Assembly (NCBI GenBank): GCA_017484095.1
Contig: JAFUTU010000040.1
Span: forward strand, 1-64,000
DNA: 64,000 nucleotides
Origin: Ruminococcus sp.
Lineage (GTDB): Bacteria > Bacillota > Clostridia > Oscillospirales > Ruminococcaceae
Reading direction: 5' to 3'
In this document: positions 34,742-43,314 of the stretch, piece after piece
Position numbering within the stretch: position 1 is the first letter of the stretch
How the letters are laid out: every line of letters begins with the position of its first letter
Notes under the pieces: model-generated
Told to the model about the DNA's origin: nothing
Seen by the model: the letters and a program-made list of their open reading frames with translations, nothing else
Databases searched by the model: none
Position numbers and translations under genes: made by a program

Positions 34742-34759
34742 GATCTATCCTCCTAGTAT

Positions 34760-35878
34760 TCAGTCAAGCTGAGACGATGCGTCCTTCAAAAGCTCTATTA
34801 TGGGCAGGTGCTGGGGACAGACTCCCTCGCACTGACCGCAGCCTATACAGTCTGACGCTCTCGCTGTGCCTGCTATGTTGCTGTTATAATAATTCTTTGC
34901 TCTCCAGCCCTCATTATATATACGTATCGTATTGATAATGCTGAAAATGTCGGGTATCGGTATACCCATAGGGCAGCCGTCACAGCAGTATCTGCATGAG
35001 GTACAGCCTATGGTCGGCTTGCCGTGCATTATCTGCTTAACTTCTTCTATCGTCTGCTTTTCACCATCTGAAAGCGGCTCAAACTCTGTAAAGGTGGAAA
35101 TGTTGTCCTTCACCTGCTCTTCGTTAGACATTCCCGAAAGGATAGTCATAACTCCCGGCAGAGACGCGACGAACCTCAGTGCCCAAGAAGCCGCAGAGGC
35201 GCCGGGTCTTGACGCATTGAACAGCTTCAAAGCCTCAGGCGGGGGCGATGCGAGCGTTCCTCCCTTAACGGGCTCCATTATTATCATCGGGATATTTCTC
35301 TCACTGAGTATCTCATAAAGCCTTCCTGATGCTATCACAGGGTTATCCCAATCGATATAATTGAGCTGTATCTGTACGAACTCGACCTCGGGGTGGTCAT
35401 CAAGAAGCTTTTCCAGCAGATCAGGTGTTCCGTGGAACGAAAAGCCGAAATGCTTTATCTTACCCTCTTTTTTCTTCTCAACGCCCCATTTAAAGCAGTC
35501 AAACTTCTCATATGTATCGTAGTTTCCGCCCTCCTCGATAGAATGAAGGAGATAGAAGTCAAAATAATCAACTCCCGCACGCTCACACTGCTCGTTGAAT
35601 ATCCTGTCTCTGTCCTCAGAGCTCTTTATGCACCACGCAGGCAGCTTTGTAGCAAGATAAAAGCTGTCTCTCGGATATCTCTCCACAACTGCCTTTTTAG
35701 CAGCCTCCTCAGATTTTCCTCCGTGATAAACATATGCAGTATCGAAATAATTCAGTCCTGCCTCCATATATTTATCGACCATTTTGCAGACGCTGTCAAG
35801 GTCTATATTACCGTCTGCTTCTGGCAGTCTCATCAAACCGAAGCCGAGCCTTGGCATTTTTGAAGTGTCTACAGACAT
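34760..35878 (-). CDS. Aldo/keto reductase with C-terminal 4Fe-4S ferredoxin domain
   Basis: A 372-residue oxidoreductase. The N-terminal AKR barrel begins MPRLGFGLMRLPEADG, with the catalytic Asp/Tyr in NYFDTAYVYHGG, the lysine in ATKLP and the histidine in LLHS. The C terminus carries cysteine motifs CTSCRYCCDGCPMG and CIGCGQCEGVCPQHLP for [4Fe-4S] clusters, so electrons may come from ferredoxin-like carriers rather than NADPH alone. The substrate is unknown. The start is the ATG at 35878; a GTG at 35887 overlaps the ribosome-binding site. It is first in the unit with the two membrane genes. Confidence 0.92.
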   Translation of the reverse strand: MSVDTSKMPRLGFGLMRLPEADGNIDLDSVCKMVDKYMEAGLNYFDTAYVYHGGKSEEAAKKAVVERYPRDSFYLATKLPAWCIKSSEDRDRIFNEQCERAGVDYFDFYLLHSIEEGGNYDTYEKFDCFKWGVEKKKEGKIKHFGFSFHGTPDLLEKLLDDHPEVEFVQIQLNYIDWDNPVIASGRLYEILSERNIPMIIMEPVKGGTLASPPPEALKLFNASRPGASAASWALRFVASLPGVMTILSGMSNEEQVKDNISTFTEFEPLSDGEKQTIEEVKQIMHGKPTIGCTSCRYCCDGCPMGIPIPDIFSIINTIRIYNEGWRAKNYYNSNIAGTARASDCIGCGQCEGVCPQHLPIIELLKDASSQLD

Positions 35879-35928
35879 ATCTCCCACTCCTTTCGATCAT
35901 CATAACGGTACGGGTCTGGTATAAATGC

Positions 35929-35957
35929 ATTATAGCACAATACACATAAAAAGTAAA
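35929..35957 (-). promoter_or_regulatory. Promoter of the aldo/keto reductase operon
   Basis: Minus strand: -35 TTTACT (35957-35952), 17 bp, extended -10 TGCTATAAT (hexamer 35934-35929). Confidence 0.7.
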
Positions 35958-36055
35958 GGGCTTTCCCTATAAATTATACAAAAAGCTAAAAGCAAGTTGG
36001 GATATGTGTATTCATTCAAAAAAAGAGAGCGTTCAGCGCATATCAGACAGGGCAG

Positions 36056-36106
36056 AAAAAAAGACAGCATCCGCACACGATAGTGTAAGGATGCCGTCTT
36101 TTTATT
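36056..36106. terminator. Bidirectional terminator-like hairpin
   Basis: GACAGCATCC pairs (one mismatch) with GGATGCCGTC, with A/T-runs on both sides. It lies 50 bp beyond the gdhA1 terminator. No obvious plus-strand transcript ends here. Confidence 0.65.
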
Positions 36107-36158
36107 CGTCATCAAAAATGAATACCTCTTCGACCGTACAGCCGAAAACTCTGTTTCA

Positions 36159-36204
36159 ACGCAAAAAAGACTCCGCAAAAGCTATTGCCTTTGCGGAGCT
36201 TTGT
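36159..36204 (-). terminator. gdhA1 transcript terminator
   Basis: Minus strand: CTCCGCAAAGG pairs with CTTTTGCGGAG, followed by a T-run. Confidence 0.8.
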
Positions 36205-36207
36205 TAT

Positions 36208-36276
36208 TTATGAGGTATGAGCCGCATGTACCAGCTCATGCACCAGCACAATAAGTCCGACTGTAAGGTCGGTCAT
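36208..36276 (-). CDS. Possible microORF after gdhA1
   Basis: A 22-residue hydrophobic peptide reading VGLIVLVHELVHAAHTS at its C terminus. It has GAGG 10 nt upstream and a terminator just after the stop. The gdhA1 3' region before it folds into a stem (GCTCCCGC / GCGGGAG extended by GCGCA / TGCGC at 36302-36340). It could be a small membrane peptide or chance. Confidence 0.25.
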   Translation of the reverse strand: MTDLTVGLIVLVHELVHAAHTS

Positions 36277-36360
36277 ATGCGAGAAACCTCAAAGTGTGAT
36301 TCTGCGCAGGAGTCTCCCGCTGATCGCGGGAGCTTGCGCGAAAGGATCGGTATAACGTTA

Positions 36361-37704
36361 TTAGCAAACGCCCTGCCAGAGCATACCCTCAGCAACCTTC
36401 AGGAAGCCTGCAATGTTAGCGCCAGCGATAAGATCATCGCCCTTGCCATACTTGTTAGCAGCCTCAACAGAAGACTTGAAGATGTTCTTCATAATATCCT
36501 TGAGCTTGTTGTCTACCTCTTCAGCAGTCCAGTTGTATCTCATGGAGTTCTGGCTCATCTCAAGACCTGAAACAGCAACACCGCCTGCATTAACTGCCTT
36601 GGAAGGAGCAACGATAGCACCGTTTGCTCTCAGATACTCAACAGCCTCAAGAGTTGTAGGCATATTGGAGACCTCAACGTAGTACTTACCGCCGTTAGCG
36701 ATAATGTTCTTAGCGTCGTCAATCTCGACCTCGTTCTGGGTTGCGCAAGGCATATAAATATCAGCCTTAACTTCCCAAGGTCTCTTGCCCGCAAAGAAAG
36801 GAACACCGAACTTGTCAGCATAATCCTGAACTCTGTTTCTGCAGCTGTCTCTCATCTCGAGGAGGTAATCTACCTTCTCATCAGTGCTGATACCGTCTTC
36901 ATCATAGATGTAACCGTCAGGACCGGAGATAGTTACTACCTTTCCGCCGAGCTCGTTTACCTTCTTGATAGTACCCCAAGCAACATTACCGAAGCCTGAA
37001 ACTGCAACGGTCTTGCCCTCGATGCTGTCACCGAAGTGCTTAAGCATCTCTACTGCGTAGTAAACTGCACCATAGCCTGTAGCCTCAGGTCTGATGAGCG
37101 AACCGCCGCACTGCATGCTCTTACCTGTAAGTACGCCTGTGAATTCATTTCTGATCCTCTTATACTGGCCATAGAGATAGCCTATCTCTCTTCCGCCAAC
37201 ACCGATATCACCGGCAGGAACGTCAGTATTAGGACCGATGTGCTTGCAAAGCTCTGTCATAAAGCTCTGGCAGAATGCCATTACCTCACGGTCAGACTTG
37301 CCCTTCGGATCGAAGTCAGAACCGCCCTTGCCGCCGCCCATAGGCAGACCTGTAAGGCTGTTCTTGAAGATCTGCTCAAAGCCGAGGAACTTAACGATGC
37401 TGAGGTTTACTGTCGGGTGGAATCTGAGACCGCCCTTGTAAGGACCGATAGCAGAGTTGAACTGTACTCTGTAACCAGTGTTTACCTGTACCTGTCCGTT
37501 GTCGTCTACCCACGGAACTCTGAACTTGATCTGTCTCTCAGGGTTTACGAGTCTCTCGAGAAGAGCTGCCTTTCTGTACTTCTCCTCATCTGCCTCGATC
37601 ACAACTCTGATGGTCTCGAGGACCTCCTTGACTGCCTGATGGAACTCAGGCTCGGCAGGGTTCTTTTCAACTACCTGCGCGATGACTTCATCAACATACG
37701 ACAT
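36361..37704 (-). CDS. gdhA: NADP-type glutamate dehydrogenase, copy 1
   Basis: A 447-residue enzyme that aminates 2-oxoglutarate to glutamate with NADPH. It is the hexameric, about 450-residue anabolic type: [16 protein letters not shown], the glutamate-binding [31 protein letters not shown] with the catalytic lysine, then VPAGDIGVGGREIGYLYGQY. The nucleotide-binding loop is AVSGFGNVAWGT. It is closely similar to the copy at 58145-59479 through the first 200 residues. GGAGG precedes the ATG. The leader contains an intrinsic terminator (37731-37783). Confidence 0.97.
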   Translation of the reverse strand: MSYVDEVIAQVVEKNPAEPEFHQAVKEVLETIRVVIEADEEKYRKAALLERLVNPERQIKFRVPWVDDNGQVQVNTGYRVQFNSAIGPYKGGLRFHPTVNLSIVKFLGFEQIFKNSLTGLPMGGGKGGSDFDPKGKSDREVMAFCQSFMTELCKHIGPNTDVPAGDIGVGGREIGYLYGQYKRIRNEFTGVLTGKSMQCGGSLIRPEATGYGAVYYAVEMLKHFGDSIEGKTVAVSGFGNVAWGTIKKVNELGGKVVTISGPDGYIYDEDGISTDEKVDYLLEMRDSCRNRVQDYADKFGVPFFAGKRPWEVKADIYMPCATQNEVEIDDAKNIIANGGKYYVEVSNMPTTLEAVEYLRANGAIVAPSKAVNAGGVAVSGLEMSQNSMRYNWTAEEVDNKLKDIMKNIFKSSVEAANKYGKGDDLIAGANIAGFLKVAEGMLWQGVC

Positions 37705-37730
37705 TTGTCATACCTCCTAAAAAATAACAT

Positions 37731-37783
37731 AAAAAAAGACAATGGGCGCACTTCGAGCGGGAACATCGTCAGGCGCCATTGCC
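37731..37783 (-). terminator. Leader terminator of gdhA1
   Basis: Minus strand: GGCAATGGCGC pairs with GCGCCCATTGTC (one bulge) around a long loop, then seven T. It begins about 5 nt after the predicted transcription start (near 37788) and ends ahead of the ribosome-binding site, so it would stop transcription before gdhA unless overridden. Confidence 0.7.
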
Positions 37784-37794
37784 TTTACATATTT

Positions 37795-37823
37795 AGTTTA
37801 CTACATTGCATTACCAAAGTCAA
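37795..37823 (-). promoter_or_regulatory. Promoter of gdhA1
   Basis: Minus strand: -35 TTGACT (37823-37818), 17 bp, -10 TAAACT (37800-37795). Confidence 0.6.
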
Positions 37824-38034
37824 TTGGCATTTTGTCCAAATATTGACTTTTTGAAACGATTTTATCATATATTATTACAACATTTTTGCAAGATGATTTG
37901 CCTTTCGTTTCATTTTTCAGATATTATCCAACTGCAGAAGTCTGAAAATTGCAAGTTTTGAAGTTATAAATTGCAAAGCGTTTTCCAAGAAGAGGCTCAG
38001 ATGACAATAAAGCTGTAAATATTTCAAATACCTA

Positions 38035-38063
38035 TTGACACAGTAGGAATTATGTGTTATAAT
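38035..38063 (+). promoter_or_regulatory. Promoter of the suf operon
   Basis: -35 TTGACA (38035-38040), 17 bp, extended -10 TGTTATAAT (hexamer 38058-38063). The AT-rich stretch 37824-38034 shows nothing else. Confidence 0.8.
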
Positions 38064-38077
38064 ACACATAATTCCTA
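38044..38077. promoter_or_regulatory. Perfect palindromic operator around the suf -10 box
   Basis: TAGGAATTATGTGT (38044-38057) is the exact inverted complement of ACACATAATTCCTA (38064-38077), and the six bases between are the -10 hexamer itself. A dimeric repressor bound here would cover the promoter. The Rrf2-type regulator at the end of the operon is the natural candidate. Confidence 0.75.
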
Positions 38078-38114
38078 TTTGTCATATAGGATAAAAATGC
38101 AAAGGAATGATACG

Positions 38115-38861
38115 ATGTCAGAATTACTAAAAATAGAGGATCTAACGGCAGGAGCGCCCGACAAGGAGCTGCTGCACGGAGTAACACTTACGATCGGCAC
38201 AGGAGAGACTCACGTGCTTATGGGACCTAACGGCGCAGGCAAATCAACTCTCGGCTGCACTATAATGGGCAGCCCCGAATACAGGATCACAGGCGGAAAG
38301 ATCATATTTGACGGTGAGGACATAACCGATGAGCCTGCTGATAAAAGAGCAAGAAAGGGCATTTTCCTCTCTTTCCAGAACCCTATCGAGATCGCAGGGA
38401 TAACCTTATCGGAATTTCTGAGAAACGCTCTTGAGCAGATAACAGGAAAGAGAATGAAGCTCTGGGACTTCAAGAAAAAGCTCAAGGCAGCAATGGAGCT
38501 GCTTGAGATGGACACTGCCTATGCTGACCGTGATCTCAACGTTGGGTTTTCGGGCGGAGAAAAGAAAAAGGCAGAGATATTACAGCTGCTGGTGCTCGAG
38601 CCTAAGCTTGCGATCCTTGACGAGACCGATTCAGGACTTGATGTTGATGCGGTAAAGACCGTGTCAAAGGGAATAGATGAATATAAAAACAGAACGGGCG
38701 GTTCTCTGCTGGTAATAACGCACAACACAAAGATACTGGAGGCGCTGAGCGTTGACAAAACGCATATCCTTTCAGCAGGCAAGATAGCCGCAGAGGGCGG
38801 AGCTGAGCTCGTTGATGAGGTCATCAGCGGAGGTTTTGAAAAATATATAGTTGGGAAGTGA
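38115..38861 (+). CDS. sufC: Fe-S cluster assembly ATPase SufC
   Basis: A 248-residue ABC-type ATPase that powers the SufBC2D scaffold on which Fe-S clusters are built. Walker A is MGPNGAGKSTLGC near residue 40, the signature is VGFSGGEKKKAEI, and Walker B is LAILDETDSGLDVDA. The start is the ATG at 38115, 8 nt after AAAGGA. It is the first gene of sufCBDSU-rrf2, and the next start lies 4 bp beyond its stop. Confidence 0.97.
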   Translation: MSELLKIEDLTAGAPDKELLHGVTLTIGTGETHVLMGPNGAGKSTLGCTIMGSPEYRITGGKIIFDGEDITDEPADKRARKGIFLSFQNPIEIAGITLSEFLRNALEQITGKRMKLWDFKKKLKAAMELLEMDTAYADRDLNVGFSGGEKKKAEILQLLVLEPKLAILDETDSGLDVDAVKTVSKGIDEYKNRTGGSLLVITHNTKILEALSVDKTHILSAGKIAAEGGAELVDEVISGGFEKYIVGK

Positions 38862-38865
38862 AACA

Positions 38866-40275
38866 ATGAAGGAGAAAACACAGGTCTCCGATATTGACCG
38901 TTCTCTCTATGACTTCCGCTATGAGGAGGACGAGAGGGATTACCTCGGCAGCGGTATAACGCCTGAGATAATCAAGGAGATATCGGAAGAGAAAAACGAT
39001 CCTGAATGGATGAGAGAGTTCAGACTGAGATCTCTTGAAATATATAACAAGACTCCAATGGTGGATTGGGGTCCCTCTATCGAGGAACTCGATGTTGACA
39101 ATATTGTTACTTATATCCGCCAGAAGTCAAGAATGAATACTGATTGGGACGATGTTCCCGATGACATAAAAAACACTTTTGAGCGTCTTGGCATACCGCA
39201 GGCAGAGAGAGAATCTCTTGCAGGTGTGGGTGCGCAGTACGACTCGGAGCTTGTATACCATAACGTAAGAAAAGAGGTCGCTGAATCAGGAGTAGTATAC
39301 ACCGACCTTGAAAGCGCTATGCACGATGAAAAGTACGCCGACATCATAAAGGAGCACTTTATGAAGCTGGTGCCGCCGACCGACCACAAATTTGCAGCGC
39401 TTCACGGGGCTGTATGGTCAGGCGGAAGCTTTGTATATGTGCCTGCAGGGGTGCATCTTGATATACCGCTGCAATCTTATTTCAGACTGAATGCAAAGGG
39501 TGCAGGTCAGTTTGAGCACACTCTCATAATCCTTGAAGAGAACAGCTATCTGCATTTTATCGAGGGCTGCTCCGCCCCGAAGTATTATGAAGCAGGTCTT
39601 CACGCAGGCTGTGTTGAGCTTTTTGTCGGAAAGGGCGCCTCTCTCAGATATTCCACTATCGAGAACTGGTCTAAGAATATGTTCAATCTTAACACCAAGA
39701 GAGCGATAGTATCCGAAGGCGGAAAAATAGAATGGGTATCCGGAAGCTTCGGCTCTCATGTATCTTATCTATACCCGATGAGCATACTAAACGGCAAGGG
39801 CGCCCGCGCTGAATTTACAGGAATAACCTTTGCAGGCGAGGGACAGAACCTTGACACGGGAGCGAAGATAGTTCACAACGCACCAGACACTTCATCTTAC
39901 ATGAACACGAAGTCTATCTCAAAAAGCGGAGGCATCAGCACGTTCAGAAGCTCGGTCACCGTTAATGAAAAGGCTGTTGGCAGTAAGTCATCAGTAAGCT
40001 GTGAATCTCTGATGCTTGACGGTATCTCACGCTCTGATACTATCCCTGCTATGGATATAAGAACAGACAAGTGCGATATCGGTCACGAAGCAAAGATCGG
40101 CAGGATAAGCGATGAGGCTGTGTTCTACCTGATGTCGAGAGGACTCAGCGAGGAAGAAGCCAAGGCTATGATAGTTAGAGGCTTTGCAGATAACGTATCA
40201 AAGGAGCTGCCGCTTGAATACGCTGTGGAGATGAACAATCTCATAGGACTTGAAATGAAAGGCAGCATAGGCTGA
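38866..40275 (+). CDS. sufB: Fe-S cluster scaffold SufB
   Basis: A 469-residue beta-helical scaffold that receives sulfur and iron and assembles clusters with SufC and SufD. Recognisable stretches are VYVPAGVHLDIPLQSYFR, FIEGCSAPKYYEAGLHAG, TIENWSKNMFNL and, near the C terminus, CDIGHEAKIGRISDEAVFYL, which ends in MSRGLSEEEA. It begins 4 bp after sufC. Length is standard. Confidence 0.97.
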   Translation: MKEKTQVSDIDRSLYDFRYEEDERDYLGSGITPEIIKEISEEKNDPEWMREFRLRSLEIYNKTPMVDWGPSIEELDVDNIVTYIRQKSRMNTDWDDVPDDIKNTFERLGIPQAERESLAGVGAQYDSELVYHNVRKEVAESGVVYTDLESAMHDEKYADIIKEHFMKLVPPTDHKFAALHGAVWSGGSFVYVPAGVHLDIPLQSYFRLNAKGAGQFEHTLIILEENSYLHFIEGCSAPKYYEAGLHAGCVELFVGKGASLRYSTIENWSKNMFNLNTKRAIVSEGGKIEWVSGSFGSHVSYLYPMSILNGKGARAEFTGITFAGEGQNLDTGAKIVHNAPDTSSYMNTKSISKSGGISTFRSSVTVNEKAVGSKSSVSCESLMLDGISRSDTIPAMDIRTDKCDIGHEAKIGRISDEAVFYLMSRGLSEEEAKAMIVRGFADNVSKELPLEYAVEMNNLIGLEMKGSIG

Positions 40276-40288
40276 GGGAGGAATAATC

Positions 40289-41164
40289 ATGACAAAACTT
40301 AATAAGCTCCCTGCGCCTACTTATGGGTGGCTCGGTGTGAATTATGCCGAAAGAGAGCTTTCTGACAACAAAGCTGAGCTCGTATCAGTCTCGGAAGGCT
40401 CACTCGTAAAGGCAGATATAACAAGTGATGCGCGCTATGAGCTCTCAGCTCAGGAGAACAAAGAGCTCACCGTGATAATGTATATTTCAGACGAAGATAA
40501 AAGAGTTGACGTATCTGCAAAAGCTGAAAGCGGCTCAAAGCTGACTGTAGTGCAGGTGTTCGACAAGGGCGCACGCACAGCAGCTCAGCTCACTGCTGAC
40601 ATTGCAGACAGTGCAGAACTCAGGCTTATACAGCTCTATATCGGCGGCGCCGACACAGTAAGCGAGATAAACCCCGTTCTCTCGGGATACAGCTCGTCGT
40701 TCAAGGCAGATATAGGCTATCTGCTTGAAGGTGAGGATAAGCTCGATATAAACCTTATCGCTGACCACAAAGGCAGGAAAAGCATCTCTGAGATAAACGT
40801 CAGCGGAGTTCTTGCAGATACCTCGGACAAGACCTTTAAAGGCACGATAGATTTCAAAAACGGAGCCTCGGGAGCAAAGGGCGCCGAAAAGGAGGACGTT
40901 CTTCTTCTCAGCGAAAAGGTAAGGAACAAGACCGTTCCCCTTATCCTCTGTGCAGAGGAGGACGTTGAGGGCTCGCACGGAGCATCTATCGGACGGATAA
41001 ACGAGGAGCATATTTTCTATATGCAGTCGCGAGGAATACCCGAAGATAAGATATATGAGCTCACGGCACGCTCAAAAACCGACAGGATAATAAAGCTCAT
41101 CGGTGATGAGGAAACTGTCAGCAGGATAAACAAAACGCTCGGACGGAGTGATGATGATGAATAG
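40289..41164 (+). CDS. sufD: Fe-S cluster assembly protein SufD
   Basis: A 291-residue paralogue of SufB that completes the SufBCD complex. The C-terminal signature GSHGASIGRINEEHIFYMQS is the SufB/SufD family motif. It is shorter than the 400-440 residues of E. coli SufD because the N-terminal region is reduced, a common clostridial form. GGGAGGAAT precedes the ATG. The end overlaps the sufS start by 8 bp. Confidence 0.93.
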   Translation: MTKLNKLPAPTYGWLGVNYAERELSDNKAELVSVSEGSLVKADITSDARYELSAQENKELTVIMYISDEDKRVDVSAKAESGSKLTVVQVFDKGARTAAQLTADIADSAELRLIQLYIGGADTVSEINPVLSGYSSSFKADIGYLLEGEDKLDINLIADHKGRKSISEINVSGVLADTSDKTFKGTIDFKNGASGAKGAEKEDVLLLSEKVRNKTVPLILCAEEDVEGSHGASIGRINEEHIFYMQSRGIPEDKIYELTARSKTDRIIKLIGDEETVSRINKTLGRSDDDE

Positions 41165-42380
41165 AGACCTTATATCGAAGAAGAACTTTCCTGTCTTTGA
41201 CGCATATCCCGGTCTTACGTACCTTGATAACAGTGCCACTCAGCAAAAGCCGAGACAGGTGCTTGAAGCTGTAGAAAAGTACTACCGCGAGGAAAACGCT
41301 AACCCTCTGAGGGGTCTGTATGATCTGAGCGTGAAAGCTACTGAGGCATATGAGGGCGCCAGAACGGCAGTAAAAAAGTTCATCGGTGCCAAAAGCGAAA
41401 GGGAGATCATTTTTACACGCAACGCCTCAGAGAGCCTTAACCTTATCGCCTACAGCTGGGGCAGAGAGAACATCAAGGCAGATGATGAGATACTTGTTGC
41501 TGTCTCAGAGCACCACAGCGATCTGCTCCCCTGGCAGATACTTGCAAAAGAGAAAGGCGCTAAGATAAAATATCTTGAATGCTCTGAAAGCGGTGAATAT
41601 GCGGCTGAAGCGCTTAAAAAAGCACTTACCCCTGAGACTAGGCTTTTTGCCATTGCTCAGATATCAAACGTTTTCGGCAGACTTAACCCGATAAAGAAAT
41701 TTGCTGAGATCTGCCATGAAAACGGAACTCTTATCGTATGTGACGGAGCACAGAGCGTTCCTCACATACCTGTTGATGTTCGTGCGCTTGACGTTGACTT
41801 TCTTGCCTTCTCCGCACACAAAATGCTCGGCCCTATGGGTATAGGAGTGCTCTTCGGAAAGGAAGAGCTGCTTGAAAAAATGCCGCCGTTCTTATCGGGC
41901 GGAGAGATGATAGAATATGTTACCCTTGACGGCGCAACATATGCAGAGCTGCCCCACAAATTCGAGGCAGGCACAGTGAATGCAGGCGGAGCTGTTGGGC
42001 TGAGAGCTGCAATAGACTATATAAACGAGTTGACCTTTGAAGCTTTAGAGCAGCGAGAGGACGAGCTGACAGCGCTAGCATTCAATGAAATGAAAAAAAT
42101 ACCGTATGTGAATGTCATAGGCGCAGATGACCCCCACGATCACCATGGAATACTTACCTTCACGGTCGAAGGCGTACACCCACACGATATAGCTGCGATA
42201 TTTGACAGTGAAAACATCGCAATAAGGGCAGGTCACCACTGTGCTCAACCTCTTCATCAGTTTTTGGGAGTACAGTCTACCGCACGGATGAGCCTTGCAT
42301 TCTATAATGATGAGAATGATATCGAGAGGTTCGTCTCGGTGCTTGGCAGTATAAGGAGGAAAATGGGATATGGCGGATAA
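41157..42380 (+). CDS. sufS: Cysteine desulfurase SufS
   Basis: A 407-residue PLP-dependent desulfurase that takes sulfur from cysteine for Fe-S clusters. TYLDNSATQQKPRQVL is the N-terminal signature, VCDGAQSVPH and LAFSAHKMLGPMGIGVL hold the PLP-aspartate and Schiff-base lysine, and RAGHHCAQPLH holds the active-site cysteine. Three consecutive ATG codons follow a GTG; the ATG at 41157, 8 nt after GGAG, is the best start. It is translationally coupled to sufD. Confidence 0.97.
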   Translation: MNRDLISKKNFPVFDAYPGLTYLDNSATQQKPRQVLEAVEKYYREENANPLRGLYDLSVKATEAYEGARTAVKKFIGAKSEREIIFTRNASESLNLIAYSWGRENIKADDEILVAVSEHHSDLLPWQILAKEKGAKIKYLECSESGEYAAEALKKALTPETRLFAIAQISNVFGRLNPIKKFAEICHENGTLIVCDGAQSVPHIPVDVRALDVDFLAFSAHKMLGPMGIGVLFGKEELLEKMPPFLSGGEMIEYVTLDGATYAELPHKFEAGTVNAGGAVGLRAAIDYINELTFEALEQREDELTALAFNEMKKIPYVNVIGADDPHDHHGILTFTVEGVHPHDIAAIFDSENIAIRAGHHCAQPLHQFLGVQSTARMSLAFYNDENDIERFVSVLGSIRRKMGYGG

Positions 42381-42822
42381 TTTCTACGGTGAGGTGCTTA
42401 CCGACCACAATCTGCACCCTCTCCACAAGCACGAGCTCGACTGTGCAACGTGCTCTCAGCACGGCGTGAACCCCAGCTGCGGAGATGATATCGTGCTTAA
42501 TCTTCAGCTGCATAACGGCATAATAGAGAATGGCTCGTTCACAGGCAGCGGCTGTGCGATATCTCAGGCATCAGCAGATATAATGCTCGATCTTATAATC
42601 GGCAAAACGCCCGAGGAAGCTGATCATTACAGAGAGCTGTTTATGAGAATGATAACGGGCGAGATAACAGATGATGAGCTGGAAGAGCTCGAAGAGGCAG
42701 GAGCACTGCAAAGCATATCAAAAATGCCTGCGAGAGTTAAATGCGCAGCCCTTGGTTGGAGAACTCTCGAGGCGCTTCTCAAAGCAAAGGAGGAACAAAA
42801 TGAGGATATCGACAAGAGTTGA
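42370..42822 (+). CDS. sufU: Zinc-dependent sulfurtransferase SufU
   Basis: A 150-residue IscU-fold protein that accepts persulfide sulfur from SufS and passes it to SufBCD. Zinc and acceptor residues are in NPSCGDDIVL, FTGSGCAISQASADIM and VKCAALGWRTLEALL. The SufU-type insertion between the second and third cysteines is present. It overlaps sufS by 11 bp and the Rrf2 gene by 23 bp. Confidence 0.95.
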   Translation: MADNFYGEVLTDHNLHPLHKHELDCATCSQHGVNPSCGDDIVLNLQLHNGIIENGSFTGSGCAISQASADIMLDLIIGKTPEEADHYRELFMRMITGEITDDELEELEEAGALQSISKMPARVKCAALGWRTLEALLKAKEEQNEDIDKS

Positions 42823-43252
42823 ATTCGGAATAATTGCGTTGGCAGACATAGCGATATATTCCGAAAACGGCAGCACGGTCTCGTCAGCCGACATCTCTCA
42901 AAGACAGAACATCTCACAAAAATATCTGGAGCAGATACTCGTTATCCTCAGGCAGGCAGGCTTTATCCGCGGGCAGAAGGGCTCACGTGGGGGATACACG
43001 CTTACACGCCCTGCAAATAAGATATCCTTTCATGATATTCTCAATGCGCTTGACAACACTATCCTTGCGGACACATATGTCAGTGAAGACGACAAGGCTG
43101 AAAACGATCTGCGCTGCTCTGTGAACAGCTGTGTCTGGGAAAAGCTGAACTGTTATATGCGGGAGTTCACCTCAAATATGACCCTTGCAGATTTTATCGA
43201 CCACCACAGAAGCAGCTCCGAAAGTGACGAAGCTCTTATGTACTATATCTGA
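42800..43252 (+). CDS. Rrf2-family regulator (IscR-like), last gene of the suf operon
   Basis: A 150-residue winged-helix regulator. It begins MRISTRVEFGIIALADIA, with the recognition part RQNISQKYLEQILVILRQAG and GSRGGYTLTRP. Three cysteines in RCSVNSCVWEKLNCY (spacings 4 and 6) resemble the cluster-binding loop of IscR, so it may sense Fe-S status. The ATG at 42800 has GGAGG upstream and lies inside the end of sufU. It probably binds the palindrome at 38044-38077 and represses its own operon. Confidence 0.92.
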   Translation: MRISTRVEFGIIALADIAIYSENGSTVSSADISQRQNISQKYLEQILVILRQAGFIRGQKGSRGGYTLTRPANKISFHDILNALDNTILADTYVSEDDKAENDLRCSVNSCVWEKLNCYMREFTSNMTLADFIDHHRSSSESDEALMYYI

Positions 43253-43264
43253 TACAGCAGCACA

Positions 43265-43304
43265 AAGCCGCTCTCCGTTTGCTTCGGAAAGCGGCTGTTT
43301 TTTG
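43265..43304 (+). terminator. suf operon terminator
   Basis: AGCCGCT..CCG pairs with CGG..AGCGGCT, followed by a T-run. Confidence 0.8.
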
Positions 43305-43314
43305 TTTTAATATA

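Noticed and set aside
36217-36570. A 117-codon plus-strand frame at the gdhA1 3' end
   Set aside because: It mostly overlaps gdhA1 antisense, and its first part lies in structured non-coding DNA with no ribosome site.
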